Assembly: GCF_040720935.1 (NCBI RefSeq)
Contig: NZ_JBFDAE010000002.1
Span: 62,001-126,000, forward strand
Length of the DNA: 64,000 bases
Reading direction: 5' to 3'
From: Jejuia sp040720935
GTDB taxonomy: Bacteria > Bacteroidota > Bacteroidia > Flavobacteriales > Flavobacteriaceae
In this document: positions 42,878 to 51,095 of the stretch, in pieces
How positions within the stretch are numbered: position 1 is the stretch's first letter
Layout: each line of letters starts with the position of its first letter
Notes under the pieces: generated by a model
What the model saw: only the letters and a program-made list of their open reading frames with translations
Database searches by the model: none
What the model was told of the DNA's origin: nothing
Translations under genes and position numbers: made by a program

Positions 42878-45800
42878 CTGATAACCCTAACATTCATTTC
42901 CTCAACCTTTTTATCCGAAAGGGGAGAAGGGGAACCAAACAATAAATCTTCACTTGTGCCTGTTTTTGGGAATGCCATCACTTCTCTAATGGATGCTTTT
43001 TTCTCTAAAATCATCATTAATCTATCAACGCCCCATGCAATACCACCGTGTGGCGGTGCACCATAATGAAATGCTTTATACATGGTCCCAACGCTTTTCA
43101 TCATTTCGTCTTTGTTGTAGCCCATGTTTTTGTATGTCGCTTCCAGAATTTCAGGTTTGTGGGCACGCACGGAACCACCACCAATTTCGAAACCATTCAA
43201 TATCAAGTCATATTGTTGTGCAATGATCTTTCCAATTTCATCTTCTTTACCATTCATGTGTTTTTCAATGTCGTAAATGGCAGGCATAGAAAAAGGATTG
43301 TGCGTAAACGTCCAGCGGCCTTCATCTGTTTTTTCAAACATTGGAAAATCAACCACCCAAGCAGGCCTTAATTCCTTTGGGTTGATCAATTTCAACATGC
43401 TGCCTAATTCTTGGCGAACAGCATCCAAAGCTTTGTTTGCTGTATCATAATCGGCAGCGGAGAAAAATACAATGTCTCCAATTTGCGCATTAGTAGCTTT
43501 TATAATATTTGCAGCAATGTCTTCGCCTAAAAATTTGATAATTGGCGATTGTAAATCGTTTTCATTGACGATGATATAAGCCAAACCACCTAAACCATGG
43601 TCTTGTGCAATAGAAGTCAGTTTTTCAATTTGTCCTTTAGACAAACGTTTTTTTCCTTGTTCTTCGGCAGAAACTTTTATACATTTTACAATACCGCCTT
43701 CATCAATTGGTTTGCTAAATACTTGAAACGATGTTTCCTTAACTATAGCCGTAATATCTTGAAGTTTCAACCCAAAACGTAAATCTGGCCTGTCGCAACC
43801 GTAATAGTCCATCGCTTCTTTATATGTCAATACTTCAAACGGATGCAAAATCCATTTTTTACCATAGATTTTTGCAACAATCTCATTAAACATAGTCGTG
43901 TTTAAATCAATAATATCCTGCATACTGGCATATGCCATTTCAATATCCAACTGTGTAAATTCCGGTTGACGGTCGCCACGCGAATCTTCATCCCTAAAAC
44001 AACGTGCAATTTGAAAATACTTTTCATACCCACTCACCATCAAAATCTGTTTGAATTGTTGGGGTGCTTGCGGTAAGGTATAGAAAGACCCTGCTTTTTT
44101 ACGTGTAGGCACAATAAATTCCCGTGCACCTTCATCGGTTCCCGCAGTAAGAATTGGTGTTTCGACTTCTATAAATTCTTGATCGTCGAGAAGGTCACGC
44201 ATCAATTTAATCACTTTATGGCGATTTACTATGGCGCGACGTACATCATCATTTCTATGGTCTAAATATTTATATTGAAAACGAACGGCTTCATTGGTTT
44301 TATGTGCACGTTTAATTTCAAAAGGTAATGTTTTGGAAAGGTTCAAAATTTCTAATTCCGAAGTTTCTAATTCTATCGTTCCTGTTCTTAAAGAGGCGTT
44401 ATAATCATCAGCTTTACGCTGAACGATTTCTCCAGTAACGGTAATGACGGATTCTGGTTTTAGTTTTACCAAATCGTCCAAATTAGGAAAAGATTCCCTA
44501 CTTAAACGCACTTGGAAAATTTCGTGACTAGAATCCCGTAAATCGATAAATATCAATTCCCCATGATCTCGCACACTAGACACCCAACCCGCTAAAGTTA
44601 CGGTTTCAGAAATTGAAGTTTCGCTTAATTGCGATACTTTGTGTGTTCTGTAAGTGTCTTTGATGACTAACGGTATCTCGGGAAGTACTTCCTCATCCTG
44701 AACTTTCGTTGTTTGTTGTTGAGCTGTCTGTTGTTTACCACTTCCGTCTTCCGTCTTCGGTCTTCTGTCATTTTCCCCAGCAAGCGCATCCAAAATACTC
44801 TGGCGAATTACTTTCCCAGAAGCGCCCTTACCGATAATTGCAATCACTTTTCCAACCAGAATACCTGCCTTTCCTTGGTTTCCAGATTTGATGTCATTTG
44901 CAACAGCTTCATTTTCAGAAATTACTTTTTGAATGGCGTCACTAATTTTTTCTTTGGAAATAGTATTGGCTTCAAAGTACGTTTTATAGTCAAATTTTGA
45001 ATCAGCCAATAACGAGGAAATTGCATTTTGAGCTAAAACAGGCGTTACTTTTTCATCTTTGAATAAACTGAAAATTTCAATAAAATCTGAAACGTTTTCA
45101 ATATTAGAATACTGTTCGGCTTTAATATTATTGGTCAAAGTTTTTGCAACAAACGATGGAGCTTTTAATTCATTATTGATTGCAACAAAAGTTTCCGAAC
45201 GTAAAGAGTCTGCGGTAAAAAACTTTGCGTCTTGCGGTAACACGCCACCTTTTATCAAGATAGATTCAACGGCAAAAGGGAGTGTGCTTAAATCTACGTC
45301 AATAGACTCCACCACATCCTTAATGCTCACAAACGGTAAGTCAGGTTCGGAAATAAAGCGGTAATCTGCTTCAAATTCCTTTTTACGCATGGTTTTAGTC
45401 TGCTTCAAATCGGCATCCCAAAGCACCGTAGTTTGGTCTGGTCTAAACTCTTTATGTTCTAAGAAATAGTTGAGCTGTTTTTCAATTTCTTCCTTTAAGG
45501 CCTCCACCATAAACTTAAACGAGTTCAAGTTTTTAATTTCGGTACGCGGGTTTAAATTATAATCACGTTTTTTGCGAAGCGACACAGAAACATCCGATTT
45601 AAACTCTCCTTTTTCCAGATTGGCTTCAGAGATTCCTAAATTCTGAACAATACGCTGAATGTATTGCGCATAGGTGGATGCATCTTCAATATGGCGAATA
45701 CAGGGCTCGGTAACAATCTCAATAAGTGGCACGCCAGCTTTATTAAAATCTACCAAAGACACTTTCTTTTCGTGCATTAATTTCGCGGCATCTTCCTCAA

Positions 45801-46209
45801 TGTGTACTTGCGTTAAATTCACGGTAAACTGCGAGCCATCATTTCGGAAACAAGAGACTTGTCCGTCTGGAATTACAGGATTATGAAACTGTGTAATTTG
45901 AATGTTTTTCGGATTATCAGGATATTCGTAATGCTTTCTGTCCCATGAAATCAGGTCGTTTTCAAAAGTCGATTTTACAGCTTTTCCGAAGTAAATCGCT
46001 TTTGTAATTGCCTCTTTATTTAGTGCAGGCAGCACCCCCATTTGCCCAGTACACACCGAACATATATTTTGATTTGGTGTTTCTATTTCCTGATTGGCAC
46101 AAGAGCAGAATAACTTTGTTTTTGTATTTAACCGAACGTGGGTTTCCAGTCCGATTACTAACTCTAGCTCATGCTTTTTTAGTTGCTCATTTAATTGCTC
46201 CAAATCCAT
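42874..46209 (-). CDS. gatB-aspS: Fusion: Asp/Glu-tRNA amidotransferase subunit B + aspartyl-tRNA synthetase
   Basis: One frame of 1111 residues. Residues 1-478 are GatB: ELVIGLETHVRLNTKTKLFCSC, the Cys cluster CSC...CSVC, DFNKAGVPLIEIVTEP, and the C-terminal YqeY-like tail (GNQGKAGILVGKVI). Residues about 479-518 are a polar linker (ENDRRPKTEDGSGKQQTAQQ and on). Residues about 519-1111 are a complete bacterial-type AspRS: OB-fold (AGWVSSVRDHGELIFIDLRD), LPQAPQQFKQ, motif 2 CFRDEDSRGDRQPEFTQLD, a GAD insertion, motif 3 GIAWGVDRLMMIL. No internal ATG, GTG or TTG could start a free AspRS. His549 in RDHG is the residue type linked to non-discriminating AspRS. The gene overlaps gatA by one base (TAATG). 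The TAG stop belongs to a REP. Confidence 0.95.
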   Translation of the reverse strand: MDLEQLNEQLKKHELELVIGLETHVRLNTKTKLFCSCANQEIETPNQNICSVCTGQMGVLPALNKEAITKAIYFGKAVKSTFENDLISWDRKHYEYPDNPKNIQITQFHNPVIPDGQVSCFRNDGSQFTVNLTQVHIEEDAAKLMHEKKVSLVDFNKAGVPLIEIVTEPCIRHIEDASTYAQYIQRIVQNLGISEANLEKGEFKSDVSVSLRKKRDYNLNPRTEIKNLNSFKFMVEALKEEIEKQLNYFLEHKEFRPDQTTVLWDADLKQTKTMRKKEFEADYRFISEPDLPFVSIKDVVESIDVDLSTLPFAVESILIKGGVLPQDAKFFTADSLRSETFVAINNELKAPSFVAKTLTNNIKAEQYSNIENVSDFIEIFSLFKDEKVTPVLAQNAISSLLADSKFDYKTYFEANTISKEKISDAIQKVISENEAVANDIKSGNQGKAGILVGKVIAIIGKGASGKVIRQSILDALAGENDRRPKTEDGSGKQQTAQQQTTKVQDEEVLPEIPLVIKDTYRTHKVSQLSETSISETVTLAGWVSSVRDHGELIFIDLRDSSHEIFQVRLSRESFPNLDDLVKLKPESVITVTGEIVQRKADDYNASLRTGTIELETSELEILNLSKTLPFEIKRAHKTNEAVRFQYKYLDHRNDDVRRAIVNRHKVIKLMRDLLDDQEFIEVETPILTAGTDEGAREFIVPTRKKAGSFYTLPQAPQQFKQILMVSGYEKYFQIARCFRDEDSRGDRQPEFTQLDIEMAYASMQDIIDLNTTMFNEIVAKIYGKKWILHPFEVLTYKEAMDYYGCDRPDLRFGLKLQDITAIVKETSFQVFSKPIDEGGIVKCIKVSAEEQGKKRLSKGQIEKLTSIAQDHGLGGLAYIIVNENDLQSPIIKFLGEDIAANIIKATNAQIGDIVFFSAADYDTANKALDAVRQELGSMLKLINPKELRPAWVVDFPMFEKTDEGRWTFTHNPFSMPAIYDIEKHMNGKEDEIGKIIAQQYDLILNGFEIGGGSVRAHKPEILEATYKNMGYNKDEMMKSVGTMYKAFHYGAPPHGGIAWGVDRLMMILEKKASIREVMAFPKTGTSEDLLFGSPSPLSDKKVEEMNVRVIR
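44690..44790 (-). other. Linker-coding segment of the fusion, spacer-like DNA
   Basis: On the coding strand the linker consists of GAAGAC/GGAAGAC direct repeats (CGAAGACGGAAGACGGAAG) followed by CAACAGACAGCTCAACAACA-type sequence. CTCAACAACAAAC also occurs in the leader of cysS (minus strand, near 32965-32985). The base composition and repeats look like intergenic spacer rather than an evolved protein domain. Confidence 0.55.
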
Positions 46210-47609
46210 TATATCGTGTCTTTTAAGAAGTTAGCAAACTTCAAAACGAGTTCGTCATTATTTTTTGCGGCAGTAATTTGTAAACCTGTTGCAGTACCTT
46301 GTGGAACGGTTAACGTTGGGAGTTGCCCCAAGCTAAAACCAACGGTATAAGCATCAGATAAATACATTGCCAAAGGGTCCTTTAAACTATCTCCAATCTT
46401 TGGTGGCGTGTTTGGTGTGACAGGCGAAACAATGATATCAACTTCCTTAAAATCATGCTCAAAATTCTCTGAGATTTTATCTCTAAGCGCTAAACCTTTC
46501 AAATAGATTTCATCTGAAAATCCTTGTGATAATACCTGGTTTCCACCAACTATTCTGCGTTTTGTTTCTTCTGAAAAATTCTCAGAACGTGTTACTGCAT
46601 AGGTGTCTATTAAGTTATCGCCTTCAATTCGGTTTCCGTAATTTGTGCCATCCAAACGTGATAAGTTTGAGGCGGTTTCTGCCATAGCCAACGTGTAGTA
46701 TGTTGAAACCAATGTGTTGGATTCAAAGAAATCCAAAGCTTTCACTTCGATACCTTTTGCTTTTATTTTTTCAATAGAGGCTAAAAAATCAGATTTCACC
46801 TGAGCATCGATCGCATCATTTTCTATAAAGTTTTTAAAATAGCCTACGGTTTTAATGGTTTCAGAAGTTAAAATACCATCCTTGGATATTTCCGCGGAAG
46901 CGTAAGTAGTTTGGTCTTTTACATCTTTACCACTCATCACATTTAACACAATACGAATATCTTCGATAGATTTTGCAATAGGCCCAACACAGTCTGTAGA
47001 AGACGCATACGCCATTAAACCGTAACGTGAAATTCGACCATAAGTGGGTTTTAAGCCATATACACCGTTATAGCCTGCAGGTTGACGAACAGAACCTCCC
47101 GTATCGCCACCAATGGAAAAAACCGTATAATCTTTAGCAACATTTACCGCAGAACCGCCACTTGAGCCACCGCCCACCAAATCTGGATTGACAGCGTTTT
47201 TAACTGCACCAAAAATGGTGTTTTCACTAGAAGACCCATGACCAAAACTATCGCAGTTTTCTTTTACTAAAGGAATTGCGCCAGCATCCAACAATTTTTG
47301 AATGGCTGTTGCGGTGTATGCCGATTTATAATTTTTCAATAAATCTGAGCTTGCAGTTGTAAGCGTACCTTGAACCATATAGACATCTTTTATTCCAAAG
47401 GGAATGCCTTCCAAAAGCCCGATGGTTTCGCCGTTAGCTATTTTAGTGTCCACTTTTTTGGCTAAATCTAGTGCCAAAGTGTCTAAAAATGAATTTACCG
47501 TATTGTGTGTATTGTGCTTTAAAGCTTCCAATTTTTCTTGTACAAGTTGCGTGCAAGTTATTTTTTGGTTCACCAACTGCTGATGAATTTTGTGTATTTG
47601 AGATCCCAT
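46209..47609 (-). CDS. gatA: Asp-tRNA(Asn)/Glu-tRNA(Gln) amidotransferase subunit A
   Basis: 466 residues; the amidase subunit that frees ammonia from Gln or Asn. The amidase-signature core is complete: PFGIKDVY with the catalytic Lys near 72, then GGGSSGGSAVNVA near 145 and GGDTGGSVRQPAGYNGVYGLKPTYGRISRYGL near 165 (Ser-cisSer-Lys triad). The ammonia-channel region follows. It lies between gatC (two-base gap) and the gatB-aspS fusion (one-base overlap), giving a tightly coupled gatC-gatA-gatB-aspS operon. Slightly shorter than the usual 480-490 residues. Confidence 0.95.
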   Translation of the reverse strand: MGSQIHKIHQQLVNQKITCTQLVQEKLEALKHNTHNTVNSFLDTLALDLAKKVDTKIANGETIGLLEGIPFGIKDVYMVQGTLTTASSDLLKNYKSAYTATAIQKLLDAGAIPLVKENCDSFGHGSSSENTIFGAVKNAVNPDLVGGGSSGGSAVNVAKDYTVFSIGGDTGGSVRQPAGYNGVYGLKPTYGRISRYGLMAYASSTDCVGPIAKSIEDIRIVLNVMSGKDVKDQTTYASAEISKDGILTSETIKTVGYFKNFIENDAIDAQVKSDFLASIEKIKAKGIEVKALDFFESNTLVSTYYTLAMAETASNLSRLDGTNYGNRIEGDNLIDTYAVTRSENFSEETKRRIVGGNQVLSQGFSDEIYLKGLALRDKISENFEHDFKEVDIIVSPVTPNTPPKIGDSLKDPLAMYLSDAYTVGFSLGQLPTLTVPQGTATGLQITAAKNNDELVLKFANFLKDTI

Positions 47610-47611
47610 AA

Positions 47612-47881
47612 CTATTCTTCAATTACTTTAGAAACCACTAAATAGCCGTTCTTTTCTTTCGGAAAGTTTTCGATGATGATTTGCTTTTCAATATCTGGAC
47701 TGTCTATTACCACATCGTCTCTCAAATTATCCAAAGACACGCAATTATTATGATTCGTATTAAAAGAATTAGTATTTGATGCATTTGCATTTTTAATCAC
47801 TTCAAATAATTTGTTCACGGCCTCCGATGGCTGCGCTCCTTTAATACTCGACAAAACATCGACTGTCATAATTTTACTCAT
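47612..47881 (-). CDS. gatC: Asp/Glu-tRNA amidotransferase subunit C, divergent
   Basis: 89 residues. The C-terminal half is recognisable (LRDDVV...ENFPKEKNGYLVVSKVIEE, the part that wraps GatA/GatB). The N-terminal helical half is short and unusual, with an Asn/Ser-rich stretch ANASNTNSFNTNHNN in place of the second helix. GatC normally stabilises the GatA-GatB interface; the weakened N-terminus may be tolerated because of the fused partner downstream. It is the first gene of the operon, with an imperfect -7 box (TAATTTTA, 47927-47920) about 40 bases upstream. Confidence 0.8.
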   Translation of the reverse strand: MSKIMTVDVLSSIKGAQPSEAVNKLFEVIKNANASNTNSFNTNHNNCVSLDNLRDDVVIDSPDIEKQIIIENFPKEKNGYLVVSKVIEE

Positions 47882-48289
47882 CTTATTTTCTTTCGTTTAT
47901 TACTGAAAATTTTAGCGAGTAAAATTACGAAAGTTTTTATGCAGAATAGGTGTTTAAAGCCTTAAAGTTGAATGGGCGATTTTATTGGTTTTAAATATTC
48001 AAAATTTATGCTGTTTTATTGTCGATTTGCATGGTTAAACATTGATATTATAATAATATGAAAGTGTTTTTTTTAGATGAAATATATGAATGCAGGTAAT
48101 GAACTTATCTTGACTTTTTCTATTTCCTAAAAAATGGCCCAAATTCCTTCATATTTCGTTACTTTTTTTTATCCGTAGCGGTGCTATGCCTTTCTGAAAG
48201 TGCCTAATCTGAAGAAATTTTGCCTCATTTTCGGTTAAAAACAAAGAGCCAAGATGAGCTCAATAACTAACTTTTTCTATATTTATTAA
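47882..48289. other. Gene-free stretch between gatC and the epimerase gene
   Basis: No credible gene. The part 48140-48260 is less AT-rich than its surroundings and includes ATCCGTAGCGGTGCTATGCC and AAAGAGCCAAGATGAGCTC. It reads like a degraded or non-coding conserved block, but no structure is evident. Confidence 0.4.
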
Positions 48290-49318
48290 ATGAAATTAAA
48301 AATTACACCTACCAAATATCAGCTCAAATTAAAAGACCCATTTACCACGTCAAGATACACGGTTACTGTTCAGGATACGATGATAGTTTCCATTTCAAAT
48401 GGAGAGATTACTGGTTATGGGGAAGCTACCGTAAACCCCTATTATGGCAGCACGGTTGAGAATTTGGAACATGCAATTAAAAGTGTTTCAGGAATTGTTA
48501 AGAAGGGTTTTGGAGTGCATCCCACCGATTTATGGACGCGGTTAGAGCCTAAACTTCGGAAAAATTATTTTGCATTGTGTGCGATAGATTGCGCCTATTG
48601 GGATTTTTATGCAAAATTGAATAAGAAAACATTACGTAGTTTTTGGAGTAACGATGATACAAATATTCCCATGACAAATTACACGATTGGTATAGATGAA
48701 ATTTTTAAAATGAAGTCTAAAATTATTGAAAACACATGGCCAATTTATAAGATAAAATTGGGGACTTCGGAAGATGTGAACATCATAAAAGCGTTACGGA
48801 AAATTACAGATGCTGTTTTTAGAATTGATGCCAATTGTGCTTGGGGAACAGATGAAACCATCAACAAATCAAAAGCTTTAAAAGATTTAGGTGTTGAGTT
48901 TATAGAACAACCACTTAGAGCAGATGATTGGGGTGCAATGACCATTATAAAAGAAACAAGCGCACTCCCCATTATTGCAGATGAAAGTTGCCAAAGACTA
49001 GGAGACGTCGAAAAATGTGCAGAAACATTTCATGGAATTAACATAAAATTGATGAAATGCGGAGGCATCACGCCGGCATTAAAAATGATACAAAAAGCTA
49101 GGGATTTAAACCTTAAAGTGATGGCAGGTTGCATGACCGAATCTACTATCGGGATTTCAAGTTTGGTACAAATAGCGCCACTTTTGGATTATATTGATGC
49201 AGATGGCGCCATGCTTTTAGAAACCGATATTGCTTCGGGCGTTGGTTTTAAAGATGGGCATATTTTGTTCGCCGATGGTTTTGGTTCAGGTGTAGAATTA
49301 AAAACGCTAAATTTATGA
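48290..49318 (+). CDS. Enolase-superfamily dipeptide epimerase (L-Ala-D/L-Glu epimerase-like)
   Basis: 342 residues. The capping domain is followed by a TIM barrel with the muconate-lactonising-subgroup residues: YKIKLG (the catalytic Lys of the KxK pair) near 155, metal ligands in RIDANCAW (Asp) near 182, EFIEQPL (Glu) near 207 and IADESCQ (Asp) near 232, and the second catalytic Lys in NIKLMKCGG near 258. The C-terminal DADGAML segment matches dipeptide epimerases. It probably recycles peptidoglycan-derived L-Ala-D-Glu; other dipeptides are possible. Confidence 0.88.
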   Translation: MKLKITPTKYQLKLKDPFTTSRYTVTVQDTMIVSISNGEITGYGEATVNPYYGSTVENLEHAIKSVSGIVKKGFGVHPTDLWTRLEPKLRKNYFALCAIDCAYWDFYAKLNKKTLRSFWSNDDTNIPMTNYTIGIDEIFKMKSKIIENTWPIYKIKLGTSEDVNIIKALRKITDAVFRIDANCAWGTDETINKSKALKDLGVEFIEQPLRADDWGAMTIIKETSALPIIADESCQRLGDVEKCAETFHGINIKLMKCGGITPALKMIQKARDLNLKVMAGCMTESTIGISSLVQIAPLLDYIDADGAMLLETDIASGVGFKDGHILFADGFGSGVELKTLNL

Positions 49319-49389
49319 CTTATAAAAAAGTTGCGAAATGATATGTTCCGCAACTTTCCCAATTACATATTCGATAGTCAAAAAAAAAT

Positions 49390-50658
49390 TTATTTCAAAG
49401 AAATTTGGTACTGCAAAACCGCCATGCCCTTGTAATCCTTTTGTTGTAAAGTAGTGGCATCAAAAATAGGGCGGTGTTGATAGCCTAAACTAAATTTGTT
49501 GTTGTGTGAGCCGTCTAATAAAAAGTTGATTGTAAAATCGTAAACCGTCATGTTATCTTCTAGTGCATCCCAACTGGAATGCTGTATGGCTATGTTTGGT
49601 TGAATAACCATGGGTTGACTTAAAAATTCTGTTTCTTTAAAAGCATAGCCAAATTGGGTGTACCAAGTGCTTCCAGTACCAATCATAGGGAATGCTACAC
49701 CAGCACCATTAAAGTCTGAGCCACCTCCGGTAGTAGGATTATTTGCGCCAACATTTCTAATATAGTTTTTCCCAAAATCATAGTCAAAAAATCCCAAATA
49801 AGTTGTTATGGCATTGCCGTTCGCAAGCGGTAGATTTAAAAATGAATCTGCAGCAAAATGTTGAATATCATAAAAAGTAGTGCTTTCAAGTTTTGCATCG
49901 CCATCACTCATGGCTTTTTCTTGATACTGAAAACCTGCACCAATATTGAATACTTTTTTTGCCTGCATGTAGGTGCCCGTTTGGTAGGCAGATTTGTTAG
50001 ATTCGAGCTCAAAAAATTGGTATTTTACATAAGATGAGGTTTTTACTCTAGGTTTATTATTGGCAAAATTTACAGCATTAACTGGTGCGCTGGTTACAGC
50101 GAACGGTCTGTTAAAGGTTAGTCTGTAATCAAATTGTCCAGCTTGTCCTTTAAGCCAAACACCAAATAAACGTCCCAAATCATCATTTTTTTCAACAGAG
50201 TTTAAGGTAAATAGAGGGGAGTCTAATCCCATCATGGTTTTGGCAGAACGAATATTCCATCTATTAAGACCTTGCCAACCAGATTTACCGACACCAACCT
50301 CTAAAAATTTGGCAAATTTATACTCAACATATAAATCTAAAACATCAAGCGAAAAGGTTTTGTCTTTAAAATTGTAATTGTTGCCTCCAAAAATTGCATA
50401 AGCGTAAATATTGGGGGTTATTTGAGAAGATACAGGAATACGTAATCTTCTAATGGAGATATCAAAAAACTCTGAAGCGGGTTCGTCGTATATCAAAGAG
50501 CCATTGTTTAAATCGGAATATCTCATCCAAATTTGAGACGTAATGTTCCATTTTATTACGGGTTTAAATTCTTTTTCGCTTTGACAAATTAAAAGTAGTG
50601 GCGAAAATAGAATTACTGCCAAAAACCATATGTTGAACGCTCCTTTTTTTAGTTCCAT
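49390..50658 (-). CDS. Porin-like outer-membrane beta-barrel protein
   Basis: 422 residues with an N-terminal hydrophobic signal (NIWFLAVILFSPLLLICQ). The mature protein is rich in alternating aromatic/polar strands and ends in LQYQISLK. The opening FKPVIKWNITSQIWMRYSDLNNG and RLRIPVSSQITPNIYAYAIFGGNNY are typical of phosphate-selective porin O/P-like proteins of flavobacteria. It forms an outer-membrane pore of unknown selectivity. It stands alone, convergent with the epimerase gene. Confidence 0.78.
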   Translation of the reverse strand: MELKKGAFNIWFLAVILFSPLLLICQSEKEFKPVIKWNITSQIWMRYSDLNNGSLIYDEPASEFFDISIRRLRIPVSSQITPNIYAYAIFGGNNYNFKDKTFSLDVLDLYVEYKFAKFLEVGVGKSGWQGLNRWNIRSAKTMMGLDSPLFTLNSVEKNDDLGRLFGVWLKGQAGQFDYRLTFNRPFAVTSAPVNAVNFANNKPRVKTSSYVKYQFFELESNKSAYQTGTYMQAKKVFNIGAGFQYQEKAMSDGDAKLESTTFYDIQHFAADSFLNLPLANGNAITTYLGFFDYDFGKNYIRNVGANNPTTGGGSDFNGAGVAFPMIGTGSTWYTQFGYAFKETEFLSQPMVIQPNIAIQHSSWDALEDNMTVYDFTINFLLDGSHNNKFSLGYQHRPIFDATTLQQKDYKGMAVLQYQISLK

Positions 50659-51008
50659 GAGATCTTAAGTTATAGAATTTTGGACAAAATTAAGGTGAAC
50701 TTATGGGGTAAAAAGTGACAAACATCATGTTTGGTGATTATATTTTTTTACAAGCAATATAAAAGAAGAAAAAGGATAGATATAGCTTTTTAGACCAAAC
50801 TTTTGGTGATTTTTTTAAACTTGAAAATACGTGAATAAGCTCTTAAAACAATTTTTGCGAATTTTTGACTTTCAGAAGATGGTAAAATCACACAAAATCG
50901 ATTTTGAGGTGGTTTTTAGGCGATTTAAGACACTTTTGAGTAATTAACAAATGTTGATAAAATTATCATTCACTCGGTGAAATACTTTCAAAAGGGGTTA
51001 AAATTCCG

Positions 51009-51016
51009 TATATTTG
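51009..51016 (+). promoter_or_regulatory. -7 promoter box (TATATTTG) of gyrB
   Basis: A perfect TAnnTTTG, 79 bases before the gyrB ATG. The rest of the gene-free stretch 50659-51000 shows no gene or clear structure. Confidence 0.65.
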
Positions 51017-51029
51017 TTTGTCTCAGGAG

Positions 51030-51055
51030 TCCCGATGAACAGCGGGATTTTTTTA
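51030..51055 (+). promoter_or_regulatory. Hairpin plus T-run in the gyrB leader (possible attenuator)
   Basis: TCCCG-ATGAACAG-CGGGA is followed at once by seven T, located between the predicted transcription start (about 51022) and the ATG at 51096. The five-base G-C stem with its T tract has the form of a weak intrinsic terminator. A near-identical hairpin without the T-run is at about 42083-42102, so it may instead be a dispersed repeat. Confidence 0.45.
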
Positions 51056-51095
51056 TGAAAATGAATCAAACTAAAAACAAGAAAAATAATAGAAT

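Noticed and set aside
42803..43371. Plus-strand frames over the end of the gatB-aspS fusion
   Set aside because: They are antisense to conserved AspRS motifs and include REP sequence.
48140..48260. Degraded coding region or riboswitch upstream of the epimerase gene
   Set aside because: No frame with family motifs and no convincing stem structure or conserved aptamer could be seen by eye.
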